Origin: Brachynemurus nebulosus
Lineage: Eukaryota > Arthropoda > Insecta > Neuroptera > Myrmeleontidae
Direction of reading: 5' to 3'
Length of the DNA: 64,000 nt
Assembly (NCBI GenBank): GCA_035578155.1
Contig: JAPWDM010000005.1
Span: forward strand, 54,070,454-54,134,453
The translations under genes were made by a program, and so were the position numbers. Shown here piece after piece: positions 41,857 to 55,924 of this stretch. Below the pieces are notes generated by a model. That model was not told where the DNA came from, did no database searches, and saw only the letters and a list, made by a program, of their open reading frames with translations. The stretch's first letter is position 1; each line of letters opens with the position of its first letter.

Positions 41857-43708
41857 TACCTTAGCCTAATCCTAACCTTAAAAAACAAGACTGTGTTTTA
41901 GGATGGACAGGTGAAGTGCATAGTGTCACACGCTACAATAGATACCAAAAATTTAAATTTAAATTTTGTCTTCCCGAATATCTTCTTTATACTTGACTTC
42001 ATAAAAATTTGAGTTTAGAGTTCGAACATTTTATTATTGTGTAAACCTGCCACAATCATTCAAGTCTATGATATCTGTCACTGATGGGATTATTATATTC
42101 ATGCTGTGACATTATGTATCGGTTTGTTTATTCCTACTTCAGCCTAATTATTGTATAATAATAAAAATTAAGTATATTACATTTCAACATTCTTTACCTT
42201 AACTTTTTTTCTTCCTTATGTAATATAGTCAATAACAGTACTCCGTACAAAATTATGTCTACGTGATTTAATTCTATCGTAATTAGTGCAACATTTCTCA
42301 AACTTTCGCAACTATGTAAAATTTCAAATCATTTTACATAATTAGGTATTCAACAAATTTCAAAAGAGGGTCTTAAAATATCCTAAATAATTTCTCAAAT
42401 ATCCCAAATTAATCCCCAAATTTTAAACCACAATCACTCCTGTTGATGTAATTTCAATAGATTGTATATCAACAGATAGCTCTTTAAAGGTCTTCGGGAC
42501 CTTTACTTGTTAATCAACCAGGCCCAAAGTATTTTAAACCCATAAAAATTAGAAAATTATACTTTATTATAGTAGTACTTACAGTGAATACGTCATCTTT
42601 TAATGTTCAATCATGAATTTCAAAAAAATACTGCTGACTACACCTATGCATCAAACCAGTATTACCAATATTAGTTTTTGGTAAGTTAGTAATCAACATT
42701 GCCGACATATTGTGGTACCACAGAACATAAAATGTGAAATTAGTGGACTGATTGTATTCAATTGATAAGTGAAATATTTCTGTAATGTTTTTTTTTCTCT
42801 TTGAGTCCTAAATGAGAAAAGTTGTTAAACATGATGATTAGATATACCAGTCGCAGCCGGTACCCGTACCTATATAGGTAGTACCGGCCGGTAAAGTCGG
42901 CACAGAGCGGCTATTAATTTGAAAAATATAAAACTAGTCCCTATATCAAATGACATATGAAACAATGAATAAAAATACATTAAACCGTAGATAAATTAAC
43001 GTTTACACCATTCTTGATTATAACCATTAAATATTTATCGTTTGTCTCTATGGTATTAGTTGTATTTTTGTCTTCCTTATATAATCGACAACTATCTTTG
43101 TTTAATTTATACATAAAGAGTTTTTTTTTGTATTGTGTGTAATTATCTATGAATTAAGAATTTATTAAATTCAGTAGAAATTTTCTTTGACATTTTTTCA
43201 AACATTTTGCAGATTATTCGAATTCATTTGATATTTTATTGTCTTAATTGATATTTTTTTATAATATTAACTATTGATATGTTTATCTATCTAATTTTAA
43301 AAATGTTTTAGCCCCGTCCACGTCTAATTTTTATATTAAAACATATAATTAACATAGGGCTTTATTCGGTAGCGAGCAATTCAGTAAAGGTTATTTATCT
43401 TTCGTGATTTGAGATATTATCTTAAAAATAGCGAGAAAACATGAGAAAAAACTTTTTTTCAAAGCTGAATAGTAAAATCTTACGCTAGTTAAAAGTTTTT
43501 TTCAGCCAACTATCCTGAATCGTCGCCCTAAATGAAAATTTAACAAGACAGTTCATCTGCAACACAAAGTTAAGAATGGTAAGACTCGAAGGTTAGACTA
43601 AGAGTTAGACTAAAATCAAAATTGGGCTAGCACTTCTAGTAAAAAGTAGTTTATTACTATCTCTAGTACAAATTCAAAAATACCCCTGTCGCAGCCTCCT
43701 GGATAACA
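41857..43708. other. AT-rich stretch without genes
   Basis: Only a short palindromic GC island, GTAGTACCGGCCGGTAAAGT near 42881, stands out. No border or domain was recognised. Confidence 0.45.
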
Positions 43709-44107
43709 TAGCGAATTTTCGTTTATAAAAATTAGTTTTGCTCGGAAACTACTTGACATAAAACAATAGTTTAAAGACTTTTTTATGTAATTTTTTCTCC
43801 TCTTTTAAATGGTGTAAAAAAATTTCGCAAAAATTGTTGATTAAGTGGAAATTTTGGCAAAAAACTAATTTTTTGCAAGAATAAAAAGCATGTTCCTGGC
43901 ATTCGACGTGTCTGGCTAACGAACTTGTCCAACGGTTTGGTATTTCCAACATTTTCACCAAATTTCGTTCGAGAGTTATCGTGCGGATTTAGTGAATATT
44001 ATTTTCGGTTTCTAGGGACCTTAAAACAAATTTCTGCCATAGTCCCGGGCTCAAGTCGCGTCATGACAGTGGCTGTAATAGCTGAATTCAATTCTGGAAA
44101 TTCGCTA
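43709..44107 (+). mobile_element. TAGCGAA element without TA array
   Basis: The element runs from TAGCGAATTTTCG to GGAAATTCGCTA, which are inverted ends. Landmarks: ATAAAACAATAGTTTAAAGA, GTGTCTGGCTAACGAACTTG, TTCGTTCGAGAGTTATCGTG, then directly CGGATTTAGTGAATATTATT, TTTCTGCCATAGTCCCGGGC and AAGTCGCGTCATGACAGTGG. In the other copies a TA array sits at the CGGA / TTTAGTGA junction. Confidence 0.82.
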
Positions 44108-44605
44108 ATAATCAACAGCCATAGACCTGACATTTAATAAATGGAAAACCTCTGTTTACTGCAATAGTCCTCTCGATCAAATCAAAACTGATGCTTATAG
44201 TCTTTAATCTTTCCATATGCATAATTCTATATCTGTAATATATTGTATATATCTGTAATTTGATGTTTACTTACTACTATATATCATTACCATAGTAACG
44301 GCGCCTGTTGTCTCAGTTTGTTACTCTAATTAGACAAACATATTCAATTTATTACTGATTTAAGAACTTTCGGGCAGGTGGAGCAGCTGTTCCGGGGCGC
44401 ATGGTGAAAAGGGGCGCAATAGGAGAAGAAAAAACGGGTGTCACTTTTTTGTTCACCACTCTAAATTTTCGGAAAAAAGTTGACGTCTAGGGGGAATGGT
44501 GCTTCGTTAAAGTTACTCCAGGACACATAATCTGTAGCTACAACTCTATGTCCCCCTTAAATAATAATAATGTGGTTTAACGTTCGTTTTTGAGACTTTT
44601 CATTT

Positions 44606-44905
44606 ATAGCAGACGCCACCCACATCATTATTTGTACCTTTATTCATACTTCAATACCATTTACAATACTTTTTTTACTTTATACACTTTATGATGTGAA
44701 TGGAGGACAAAAAAAGTGATGGAGGGCTAGGATTTGGAAGGTGTACGTCTACAGCCGACTTCTTCAAAAGGAACTATGCTCATATTCATCTGGAATTGTG
44801 AAACTGCAGTAAGCCCTAACGAGTATAGCCGGTTGCGGGATTCGAACCCTTGACCTAACAGTCGACAGTGCCAGTACCTAAGCACGCTCGGTCAGTCTGC
44901 TGGCT
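44606..44905 (-). mobile_element. tRNA-derived SINE, intact, about 300 bp
   Basis: Read on the minus strand, the head carries TGACCGAGCGTGCTTAGG, an A-box-like stretch, and a perfect B box GGTTCGAATCC at 44848-44838. Spacing and order fit an RNA polymerase III promoter. The body follows, ending at CGTCTGCTAT. It includes GGAATTGT (44792-44799), the site into which another copy received a transposon. It is not a functional tRNA, since no acceptor pairing was evident. Confidence 0.82.
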
Positions 44906-45138
44906 ATCTCCCTCTTTATAAGAAACGATTTAGTTATAGCAAGATAAAATTTGACCCCTGAATAAATTCAAGGTAAAAATGATTTTTTTTTAAATGACAA
45001 ATATTTCTCTAGTAATTAAATAAAAATTTCAGAAACCAAACTCACGAGACCTAAAAAATCTTATAGACTAATAAATTATACTTTTTAAATAATTAAAATT
45101 GGAAAGGTTTATTTTGTGAAAATCCATATTAAAAAACC

Positions 45139-45310
45139 TGGGATCGTTGCTTTGTCACTTTTCACAACAAAAATCGTATAAACACGAGTCGACTTTCGGC
45201 CATTACGCCATCCTCAGGTTGTGTTTTTCACCTGAGGATGGCGTAACGGCCGAAAGTCGACTCGTGTTTATACGATTTTTGTTGTGAAAAGTGACAAAGC
45301 AACGATCCCA
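45139..45310. repeat. near-perfect 81-bp inverted repeat with a 10-bp loop
   Basis: The arms 45139-45219 and 45230-45310 pair with one mismatch. Each arm reads ACCTGAGGATGGCGTAA(C/T)G then GCCGAAAGTCGACTCGTG and GTTGTGAAAAGTGACAAAGC. The CCTGAGGATGG...CCGAAA sequence resembles the tails of Penelope-like or similar retroelements, here fused head to head. Confidence 0.92.
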
Positions 45311-45704
45311 TGTTATTTAAATTATACTTTATTTGCAATTCGGCAATTTCTGATGGTTCCACTATTAATTACCGTACACGGCTTCCCGATCACTTTTTAT
45401 TAAACCGCACGGGCAAATATACATGAGTAACACAATTTTGTTCGTGGAATTTCCTTTTTAATGTTGATAATTTCGATAAGTACGTATAGATATAGTTCTG
45501 TTTGTTTGATTGCTGTCTACGAAAAACAACTTGTCCACTTTCTGTCAAACTGAAAAAATATAGATATTGTTAAAATAGTATATCTTTACATATATATGTA
45601 CCAACAAACATATGTAACGGATTCGTAACTTTTTGATTAAATTAAAAAAAGATGGCTTTAATGATAAAAGTAAAAATACCCCTGTCACAACATCCTACGT
45701 AACA

Positions 45705-46400
<696 letters not shown>

Positions 46401-47011
46401 AACTGCCTAGGGCCTACGACAATCTCAAAATGGCCTTGGCTTTAGGTACAGTGCCTATAGTATATCTATTGGATAGTACAGCCCTGTTTACACATGTAAT
46501 GGTCTTACTCATTGTATATGTGTTGATATAAATTGTAATAAAATTCATTTTTTCAAAAACAAACTAAATATAGTACAATTTTCAACCACGCTGATTTGTC
46601 ACTCTAACTGTCTAACTGATTAAGCATATTCGATTCTTAGCTACTTTAGAAAGGACCTAAAAGTATCCTCCTCCTTTATTAAATTCTCTGTTAACAATGT
46701 AAAATAATAGTAAAATAAAAGCCACTTTAGTATAAGATTCAACCTAGTAATAAATAAAAATATACACCAGGTAAGATATAAAATCATCTATCCTAACAAA
46801 AAATTAAAAATCAAAACAAAACTTGCACCCTAATAAACAGCAAAACACTTAAGGCCTCTAAAACTCATCAACTTTGCCAAAAAATCCTCAAGCTGAAAAA
46901 AAACTGGCCAGCAATTTATGCAGACAATAAAATAGTCAATCTAACCAATCTACAGGAACTTCGAGCTAAACCAACTTGATCCATTTAAAAATTAATTTGT
47001 AAATCTATTAA

Positions 47012-47207
47012 AAAACATTTTTACTTTGCAAAAATACCACTTTATTGTTGTAAACTCTTATGACATGTTTCGGTCAATATGATCATTATCAAACAAGTTG
47101 ATAGCGACCATTATCAAACAAGTGACTTGTCTGATAATGGTCATATTGACCGAACCATGTCATAAGAGTTTAAAACAATAAAAGTAGTATCTTTGCAAAG
47201 TGTTTTA
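47012..47207. repeat. inverted pair of a retroelement-like tail
   Basis: The arms carry CTTGT(C/T)TGATAATG(G/A)TCA, ATTGACCGAAACATGTCATA (one arm reads GAACC) and AAAACACTTTGCAAA-type ends, mirrored around 47100-47127. The spacer contains a short direct repeat of ATTATCAAACAAGT. It has the same head-to-head design as 45139-45310 but a different sequence. Confidence 0.82.
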
Positions 47208-49334
47208 TTTATTAATAGCAAATATGGAATACCATAAAGTATAGGGCTCAATCTTTTTAAGATCAACCCGTCACACTGATTTTCCTCCAAATTTTCAAAA
47301 TAAATATCATAACACAATTAATCTCAATTTCAAAGCACACAAAGCAGATTTGCCTTTTAATTTTCCTGCATCCAAACTGATTTATGAATTTTACAAAATA
47401 TCTTATTAATCATAATAAATTGATAATCGGCATGACTCATTAACGCCCCAAGTTGTTTACAATAATGAAGTAATTACTTTTTGGCAACAAATCAAAGCAC
47501 CGTTTTCATCTTCAATTTTGAAAATTATTAAAATATTGTCACACTCTTATACACTTTTACCTACTAATTAACAAAACGCCAAATTAAATTAACCATATTG
47601 ACATTTTTTTCTTTAAATCAATTTTTCATTTCCAGTTTCTTTTAAGCCGTAAAATTATTCGGAACAAATTATGTTTGCATTTTATAAAAATGTTGATAAT
47701 CCGAGCCATAGTTCTGTGGTCGTCGGCAGCGGTATTTAAAACAAAGACATTCTTGACAACGATAGGTCAGTGTATAACTGATGAGCGATGTGTATAAATC
47801 AACGCTCAGCCTCAACTTAGCTATAGCTTATAGCTAACTTAGCTAAATAGTTGTATAGCCAACATCAGTGTCGTCGTCTCATTTAGTAATTTTTATATAA
47901 AGTACAATCATCAGATCGGATCAGATCAGAGGCGGGTAGACACCGTAAATCGGAGCTACTTTGACACAGGAATAATTTCGACGTTTTAAGACTTGTTTTG
48001 TTACTATTAGTTAAAAATTTGTTGTAGGCACTGTTATTAGTCCTTCCAAGGGCACTTGGAGCACGTGCCCCAAGGTCTCCACAAAATTAATAATGAATCC
48101 CTTAAAAAACGAGTAAAATATAGTAAAATATAGAAAATTCGACCCTGTTGAGAACCACAATATTTCTTTAAATGTTCTAACCCAGTACGAGGATCCTGGA
48201 CACCAAAATTTTTACAACATCTGTAGGTGTGATTTCCATTTTTATCGTCTAAACAAGACTAGATCTGCTCCGTCACCTGCAAGAAACTGATGTGCGGAAG
48301 ACAGAACATAGGATTTCAGTACAAGCGTTTTTATAAGAAGACACAAAACGAGACAGAGGGAGGAGGGTGCTGTAAAATCATGTGATAATCTCAGAAATTA
48401 AGTTTTTGTATAAGTAGGTAATTACACAAACCTAAGAAACAAGCCATGGCATGGGGTGGATTTGCCCACACTATCAACTTCCTGCTATGCCGAGGAAAGA
48501 ATCGTACATGACCATACAAAATCAAATTCTAAAATCGATTTTTTTGTAATCTTTTAGTTCTCTGGACCGATCTAGATCTTTTGGCTCTAGACCGAATTTG
48601 ATGAAATTTTTTTAGAACATACTGATGTGCACAAATCCAAGGTCAAAGCTACTGAAAGGGCTGTTGATATAAAACTGGAGATAAACTAGTAGTTTTAAAC
48701 AATTTCCATATATGCCACTCAAATTTTAAAATGCCAAAGCATATTTACCTTGTTGCTATCTTCAATTTTGTATAAGCAGTCCCTCCAGTAGTTCCGACAT
48801 TGAATTTATTCACATCAGAAAAATAAAGTGTTGTATCAACTTGAAATTTTTCTGTCTCTTCCATAGTTCGAGTAATCAAGCAAAATCGAAATTTTACCCT
48901 AATTTTAAAGAGCGATTTCACTCCGTAAATGATTTCGATGGCCAATAAAAAATATACGAGTTCATATTTTTGCTTGTACTAGTATAAACCAAAATAGTTT
49001 CGTTGTGACTAGCGAGTAATTTTATCCAAACATATTAGGTACCTATGTGAGTTTAACTCCTTTATTTGAAAAGATCTTTCTGAATGGCTGATTTGGTTAG
49101 AAAAGATTGTTAGGGGTGGAATTGACTTTTATTCTTTAAGAAAAATATAATATATACCGTGCAATTATACTTTCGCCTTAAAATTCATGAAAAATTCTTA
49201 TAACTCAAAATACTTAAAGGCTAAATTATAAAATAATAGCAAAAATATTTTAGAAACTAATCCCCCAAAATACTTAAAAAATTTGAGCAAAGTGAGACTA
49301 GCAGTAAATAAGATATTGACATTTAATGGGATTT
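47208..49334. other. AT-rich stretch without supported genes
   Basis: A 66-codon minus frame at 48945-48745 ends at an AAG|GTAAAT donor-like site but shows no motif that I know. Nothing else was recognised. Confidence 0.4.
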
Positions 49335-49656
49335 CATGGTAGCGCCGTGGATACTATTACTCCGAATGCAATAAAATTTGTAGGGGACCATCTAGGAACC
49401 AGACCACATAATTTTTGAAAATTTCATAAAAAAGAATTGAATAGTTTAGAAGTTATGCCACTTGGTGCAATTTAGTATATTAATGGAATGACATGGTAGC
49501 GGCGTAGCAACCGTTACTCCGATTTAGATTAAATTCATACGGGACCATCTAGGAACCAAACTGCATAATTTCTGAAAATTTCATTAAAATCAATCGAATA
49601 GTTCAGAAGTTATGTGTAAACTGGCGATACACAGACGGACGGACGGACAAACACCA
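49335..49656 (+). repeat. two tandem units ending in a non-LTR retroelement-like tail
   Basis: CATGGTAGCG(C/G)CGT, CGTTACTCCGA-type and GGGACCATCTAGGAACCA segments recur with a period of about 158 bp. The block ends in GATACACAGACGGACGGACG, a common 3' tail motif of insect non-LTR retrotransposons. No reverse transcriptase frame is near. Confidence 0.6.
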
Positions 49657-50041
49657 AACCAAAATCGTACAGGAAGCTCTAAAACATAAAATGTGCGTAA
49701 AAAATTTTATTTTGGAGAGAAAAAATTTTTTATTTTTCAAAAGTGATCATAATGCTTCCGTTACTTAGTAGTCTCGGAAGCAAAAAATCAAAAATGAACT
49801 TAGCTGGTTTATTTTGTTGGGCCCAGATATGTATCTAACTTAAAGCCACCTTAACTCATACTTCCAAAATGTCAAATATTATTCGTTTATCAACATAGCT
49901 ATGTCCACATATTCATTCGACTATTTTCTGATATTATAATACAATTTTTTTAAGTGAAAAGTTCTTACATTGTTAAAAGACACCTCGCTTTTTACTCGCA
50001 GGTATTCCTATCAAAAGTTCTTACATTGTTAAAAGACACCT

Positions 50042-50043
<2 letters not shown>

Positions 50044-50111
<68 letters not shown>
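50044..50111. repeat. (TA)n microsatellite, about 68 bp
   Basis: A pure TA run. Just left of it AAGTTCTTACATTGTTAAAA is duplicated (49960 and 50017). Confidence 0.95.
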
Positions 50112-50114
<3 letters not shown>

Positions 50115-50928
50115 GGTGGGAGCACTGGTAAGAATATATTTATCGTAACAATTTTAAATAATCCTTTACAAAAAGCTACGATTGCGTTTGCTTTGAAAAA
50201 CTGTACCACAATACTTTAAGGATTTTAGTTTGCTAACAAAGAAAATAGCTCTATAATATTTATGTGGATATTTAATGATTAATTGATTAGATTGCAGCGA
50301 ATGAAATTGCACCTGGGCAACAACAGAGCCACATCTTATATGGAGTTGTATGTATAGATGTAGCCCTATTATTGCCAAGGTGTGAAATGTGTGATGATGT
50401 CTGCTATATGAGGTTTCATATTGATGACCTCTCATATATTTATGCTAATATTTATGCATACCTGTTAATAATTATCGTACAATATAATATTTTACACTGT
50501 TTTTTTTTTCTTTTTCCAGATAATTGACATTCTTGTTTACATACTTCTGTTTTTCCTTATTGTAACTGAATTACTTTCTCCATTCGTTCATTCATTTTTC
50601 ATAACAACTATTATATGCACGTCCAATACTGTTACATTATTTATACAAGAATATCTATCGTCTGATGAGAATGCAGTGTAAGGGTCGCAAGGGTCGAACA
50701 AATCGGTCCGACCTACCGTAATATGACCCCAACGTGACCTGATTGTAGCTCGTGGCACAATACTGCCAGATTGGACATTCACATCAATGCAGTCAAATCG
50801 TAAAATTATTTAGATAAAAATACGACACAAACCAAAAATAATGATATTAAAGTGCTTGTATCTAACAAACACAATAACTTTGAAATTATATACAAGGGCT
50901 ATAATATAATTTTTTATTACTCATGCGG

Positions 50929-51405
50929 GAGAAGTACTAACTTGGCGCACACATTTCTGTACGCAAAATAGCTGTTTGCCCACTGTACTCTTCCCGCATC
51001 CTTTTTTGCGTGTGGAAAGTAACTTTCCACACGCAAATTGACAATAAAACACGCAAAATTTAATCAAAACACGCAAAGCCGCCTCTTAATTTTTCATTTA
51101 ATAAATATTTCATAATTATTTCTATAGAAAAAACCAACAAAGTAATTTAAACGATAATTAATTCAGAAAAAAAAGACGAACACTTAAAAATATTATTTTA
51201 AAAAGTAATAAAAATGTCAAAAATAGTGATAATAATAGAAAAAAGTATGTGAGATTCGTAATAAAAAATAGTATGTGCAACTCGTGCGAGATTGTCGATT
51301 GCCCCCACTCAAGCGAATGAGCGCACTCACTACGTTCGTGCGCTCAACTTCGCTTTCGTGGGCAATCAACAATCTCCCGCACCTATTGCACAATATACTA
51401 TTATT
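50929..51405. repeat. 477-bp composite hairpin repeat, copy 2
   Basis: A close copy of 32311-32785, sharing GTACGCAAAATAGCTGTTTG, the palindrome at 51005-51037 and the terminal hairpin at 51264-51403. The left border differs (TACTCATGCGGGAGAAG here), so the element boundary is not fixed. Confidence 0.75.
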
Positions 51406-51996
51406 ACACTACTTGGCCCATACCCAAACACTCAAGTCGGTAATAATATAACACAATTAAAGTAGATATTGGTTTTGGACAAAAAAAATTTAATACATGT
51501 TTTGGTTAGTTTATCACGTTTTCGTCTTTACGTCAAGTAAATATAGTTACAATATTATTCCTTTACGGTATTATAATTTTCTGCACTAAAATTTTTTTTG
51601 TTCAGAGATTTTGTAGCCACTTTAAAATTGACCGAATAGTTGACCGTACAGAAAATGTAACCGTACTAACTAGATCGGATTGGTGTAAACTCGTCCATTT
51701 AAATACATGTATTCAATTAACGGTGTAGTCGATCGTCCGTGCAATGTAACGGTCTACTGTATCGGTCTGTTCACATACTAAATTCTCATAAGTGGGTAGA
51801 CCGGAAGGAAGCACTTTTGGTTTTTTTCACATACAATAAAATTTTCATTACTAAAAATTGATTTTAATAATATAATGTTATCCGACGGTAAATGACAAAC
51901 GGTAAACCAAATTTACTTTTCCCGTCGGCATTTTTATTTCAATATAATTAAGAGTAAAAGGATGCCCCAAATCCAAATTCTGAGCTGTATTCTTAA

Positions 51997-52917
51997 CCCT
52001 AGAATCATACGTTGGTCTACGAGTCAAGTTAATCATACATCGGCGTCGTTTCGACGAATGGACTTTTTACGGAGAGTTTTAGAGTTTATTTGCAAAAAAC
52101 ATTTTTTTTACATAACAATAGTACAAAAGCAAACAAAATATTTAAAAAAATTGGATTTGGAAAAATTTCTTAATATAAATATTTATTAATTTTTTTAATC
52201 TTTTTATCAAACATATTTTCACTGTAAAAATTAAAAAATAGATAAATACATCAATTATATCATAAAACATGTCTTTCAAATAATTAATTTATGAACTATT
52301 ATAAGTCAGTGGACATGTGTGACTTTACAGAATGTCAAATTTCTCAGTCATAAATATTCCTATAGATATGTAGTTATTTCCCCATTAGGCACATTTGTAA
52401 ATTTTCTAAAATTTGTTAGTAATTTTTCGAATAAGATCTCAAAAAATAATAAAAATTAAAATATTTTCCACAAAATAAATTGTTAACCTTTTATTAAGTC
52501 ACTTGAAACGCATTCTTTAATTTTCGATTCAATATATTAAAACTTCAGTATTATGTCGTCTCTATAAGTCAAACAGCTGTAATCATCTTTCACATTATCA
52601 TAATCATTGAATAAATTAATTATAACATCCATATCTTTAATAAATTTTAGAAACATTAGGAAAACTTTTATATGTGGAGTACAGAATCTTTAAAAAAAAA
52701 TATAGGTTAATCATACATCGTCGTCCTTTTGACGCACACTATTTCAGTATAATAAAAACGACAATAGCTATAAACAAAATTTATACGTCTTATGTGTTAT
52801 AATAACAAATAAATTAAATAACAGAAGTTTCACAGCAAGCAGGCACCGACAAGTTGTAGTATTGGAGCATATAGAGAAGTTCGTTCATCGTTTTGACGAG
52901 TACGTATGATTCTAGGG
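51997..52917. mobile_element. 921-bp piggyBac-like element with TTAA on both sides
   Basis: CCCTAGAATCATACGT and ACGTATGATTCTAGGG are exact 16-bp inverted ends, flanked by TTAA at 51993-51996 and 52918-52921. TTAA targeting and CCCT-type ends are diagnostic of piggyBac. An inner AATCATACATCG(G/T)CGTC is repeated in direct orientation. The frame at 51962-52189 is not a transposase. Confidence 0.92.
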
Positions 52918-52921
52918 TTAA

Positions 52922-53689
52922 AAAAGAATATTTAAAAAAACTAATTAAATATTTGTAGACAGAATAATGAAATCAAAATTTTAAATAAAATATTTAATTC
53001 CATTTTTTCATCCAATGAATACGATAAAAGATTTAAAAATGTTAACAAACTTTAAAAAAAAAAAGTATGTTTCTAAATGGTCATTTTATGGCTAATTCTT
53101 TTGCAGATAAAGTTACTTTCATTGGGATTTTAAATTTAAAAATAGCAATGACATGGGTCTTGATGCCATCAATACACTGATTTATCAAAAAATAATCGAG
53201 AAATCGTTACAAGCTATCCAAATATATAACCTAGTAAAAAATTCTAAACTTAAATAATGTTATAAATACGAAAATCAATTTGTTTCTTTGTTTGTCTCGC
53301 TTTCATGCCGCAATAGCTAGACCAGTGGACTTGAAATCTTGTATAGTGATAGCCGGCACGACCTAGAAGGGCATACGCTACCTTTTCACCACGAGAAGAA
53401 ACGTATTTATATCGACACAATAAAATAATAACAGTTGATTATAAAAAAAACGAGTACCTAACTGACTTCAAATTTTACATATTAATTAACAGAAGGAACA
53501 AAAAAAGGCATAGCCCATTTTGTATCTCTCATTTCTGTAGCAAAACGAAACATTGAAATAGCAACAAAAAGCGAAAAAATTAGATTATTGACTTTTTTCG
53601 AATTTTGCAAATTGTTAACAGAAAGGTTGTCAACTTGATGTCATAATTTCCAATTTCACGCGGTCGGAGCCGCGAATAAAAACTAATAA
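52922..53689. other. AT-rich stretch between two piggyBac-like elements
   Basis: A single unit resembling the 16685-17005 repeat lies near 53285-53400. No genes. Confidence 0.5.
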
Positions 53690-53693
53690 TTAA

Positions 53694-54312
53694 CCCTTTG
53701 CACTCGAACCATTTTTTAGTATAGGTACTCAGCTACTCGAAAGTAGTTTTAAAACGCTGCAAACACTATTGTATTAGGAGAACATAATATCATAATACAA
53801 TACATCTATTAGTTAATTAGTAGTATGTATCACAATGTATTGTAGCAAGACGTCGCGTCGTTGTGTTGTATCATGTTTTCCTAATATAATAATTTTCAAA
53901 TAAATGAAGAAGGCTGAGTGAGAAACGGAGCGAATTGGAATCAAAACGTGTTCACACTATCGATATAGGGTCTGATATCGCTCCGATAAAATATTATCTC
54001 AGTGGTATTGGTATTGGAGCGGTATTGAAGCGAGAGCGAACCGTGACTGATATCGGACCGATATCAGAGCTATGATGGGAATACACTCATTATTTATTAT
54101 GTAAGAATATTTTATCGAACCGGGAGCGGAGTGATATCGTACTGAGAGCGGAGCGTTAATGTAAATCGGGCTTTAATGTAAATCGGCCTTAGGTCCCCTA
54201 GCGTGTTGTAAATAATAAAATACGTACCTATTGTTTATGGCGCCTGCGGCGCCTAACGAGTGGAATAAATATTTATTGTATCGCCGTGGCGGCGCCCATC
54301 GAGTGCAAAGGG
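53694..54312. mobile_element. 619-bp piggyBac-like MITE
   Basis: CCCTTTGCACTCGA at the left and TCGAGTGCAAAGGG at the right are exact inverted ends. The left flank is TTAA and the right reads TAAA, one base decayed. Inside are GATATC(G)CTCCG-type repeats and a GGCGCC-rich segment (GGCGCCTGCGGCGCC at 54239). No transposase. Confidence 0.85.
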
Positions 54313-54315
54313 TAA

Positions 54316-55498
54316 ATAATTCTATTATTAAGCATAAAATTGAGCAGTTTTCGAAAATGTTTAAGGATAATAACTATATTTGAATAAAAATTGAGAAATT
54401 TTAATAAATCGCAAACTATGTCCCTGTACAAAACATGAAGTTAATAAATTTGTCTTAATTATGCATGTTTGTTTGTTTATCGCGGAATCGTTTGCTGAAA
54501 CGACTTAAAAAGCGGATTTGGAAAAAAAACGAAAAATAAACATTTTGAACAACTTTAATAACTAATTTGTATGTTTTTTCGTGGCTATTACATATTTCGA
54601 ATCAAATTATACTCTTAATTCTCTTAAGATAACAATACTGTGACTTTAATAAAATCCAATTTATTAAAGATCACGATCAGTGGTCAACTTTGTATAATTA
54701 TATAAGTTGACAAAAGATTTTTGAAAGGTGGTGAATATCAAATAAATGCTTTTAATTTATTTAAAAATAAATACTTTTTATTTTAATGGAATAAAAAGCA
54801 ATAAAAAGTATTTATAGGTACCACAAATTTTTGCACAGATTTTAAATTCTACTGAATTCTACACTCTCAAAACGGTTCCTTTATTTAAAGATTAAAAATT
54901 TCTTTGAAATTTTTTTCTTTGGATCAAAAAAATATTTCTTTTAATTAAAAAAATATTCTTTTTGATTCAAGCAAATACTTCATTGATTTTTTTTTCAATA
55001 GATAGTCAAAAAAATATTTCTGTAGATTAAAAAAATAATTTTTACAATTCAAAGAAATAAAAAAAAAATTTAATCTTTGAACAAGGAAATCATTCTGAAA
55101 GTGTATTTACTAAACTTCCACCAGTAACGATTGTTTCACGACTAGTTTTTTTGCAAACTCTCGCAACAAACTTCAACTTTATTATTCACATTTTATTTAA
55201 CTGATAAATTTATTTCAAATTTCCCGCCAAAGTTATTATATACAGCAAGAGCCTGAATATTATATATAATACCTTTACTCTTATCCAAGAAAAGATATCT
55301 TAATAATCCCATTCTGAATCTTTGCATAAAATTTTATCAAAATTTTACAAATAGAAATAGGAGCGGAGTATAATAAAACAATTTTTATGTCTTATCTAAA
55401 GGTTTTAGGAACTAAGGATGCATTCGAAAACTGGCTACCGTTAAAACCACAGATCAATAGATTCAGTCTAAATACAAAATTCTGTGGATCGTCTAGCG
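54316..55498. other. AT-rich stretch, no gene seen
   Basis: AAAAAATATTTCTTT-like blocks between 54890 and 55075 form a loose inverted, low-complexity pattern. No element border or protein was recognised. Confidence 0.4.
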
Positions 55499-55924
55499 CA
55501 GGGGTGGGCAAACTTAATACTGGTATGATCGACATTAATTATTCTTATTTATACGCGATCGACTCCGAGAAATGAGTTAAATTAAAAACAAATAAAGTAT
55601 CTTTCATATCAAATGCCCACTAGGGAAATACATACAAGGTTACCATAATTCCAAATTTTCATTGTAATAATTAGTATCCGACCGAAATTTCGGTTTCGGC
55701 CAGTTTCGGCGAAAAATTGGAGTTTCGGTTTAGTTTCCGTTTCGGCAGCAAAACAGCAGAAACTATGACCGAAACCAAAACTTCGTTCGTGAAATTATCG
55801 GCATTATTCGGATCATGTTTCTCACTCTCAATAAATTAAGTACTAATTAATCTTGTTAATACTAAAGTTTATTTTTACTATATGATTTGTTGGAAATTTC
55901 ATGACAGTAATTATATACACCGCT

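Noticed and set aside
44838..44905. Possible tRNA gene
   Set aside because: The A and B boxes are present, but I found no acceptor-stem pairing, and the sequence continues into a SINE body shared with other copies.
48745..48945. 66-codon minus frame ending in a donor-like AAG|GTAAAT
   Set aside because: No known motif and no matching acceptor or neighbouring exon was found.
50588..50782. 64-codon minus frame with balanced composition
   Set aside because: No recognised family, no splice context and no neighbouring exons.
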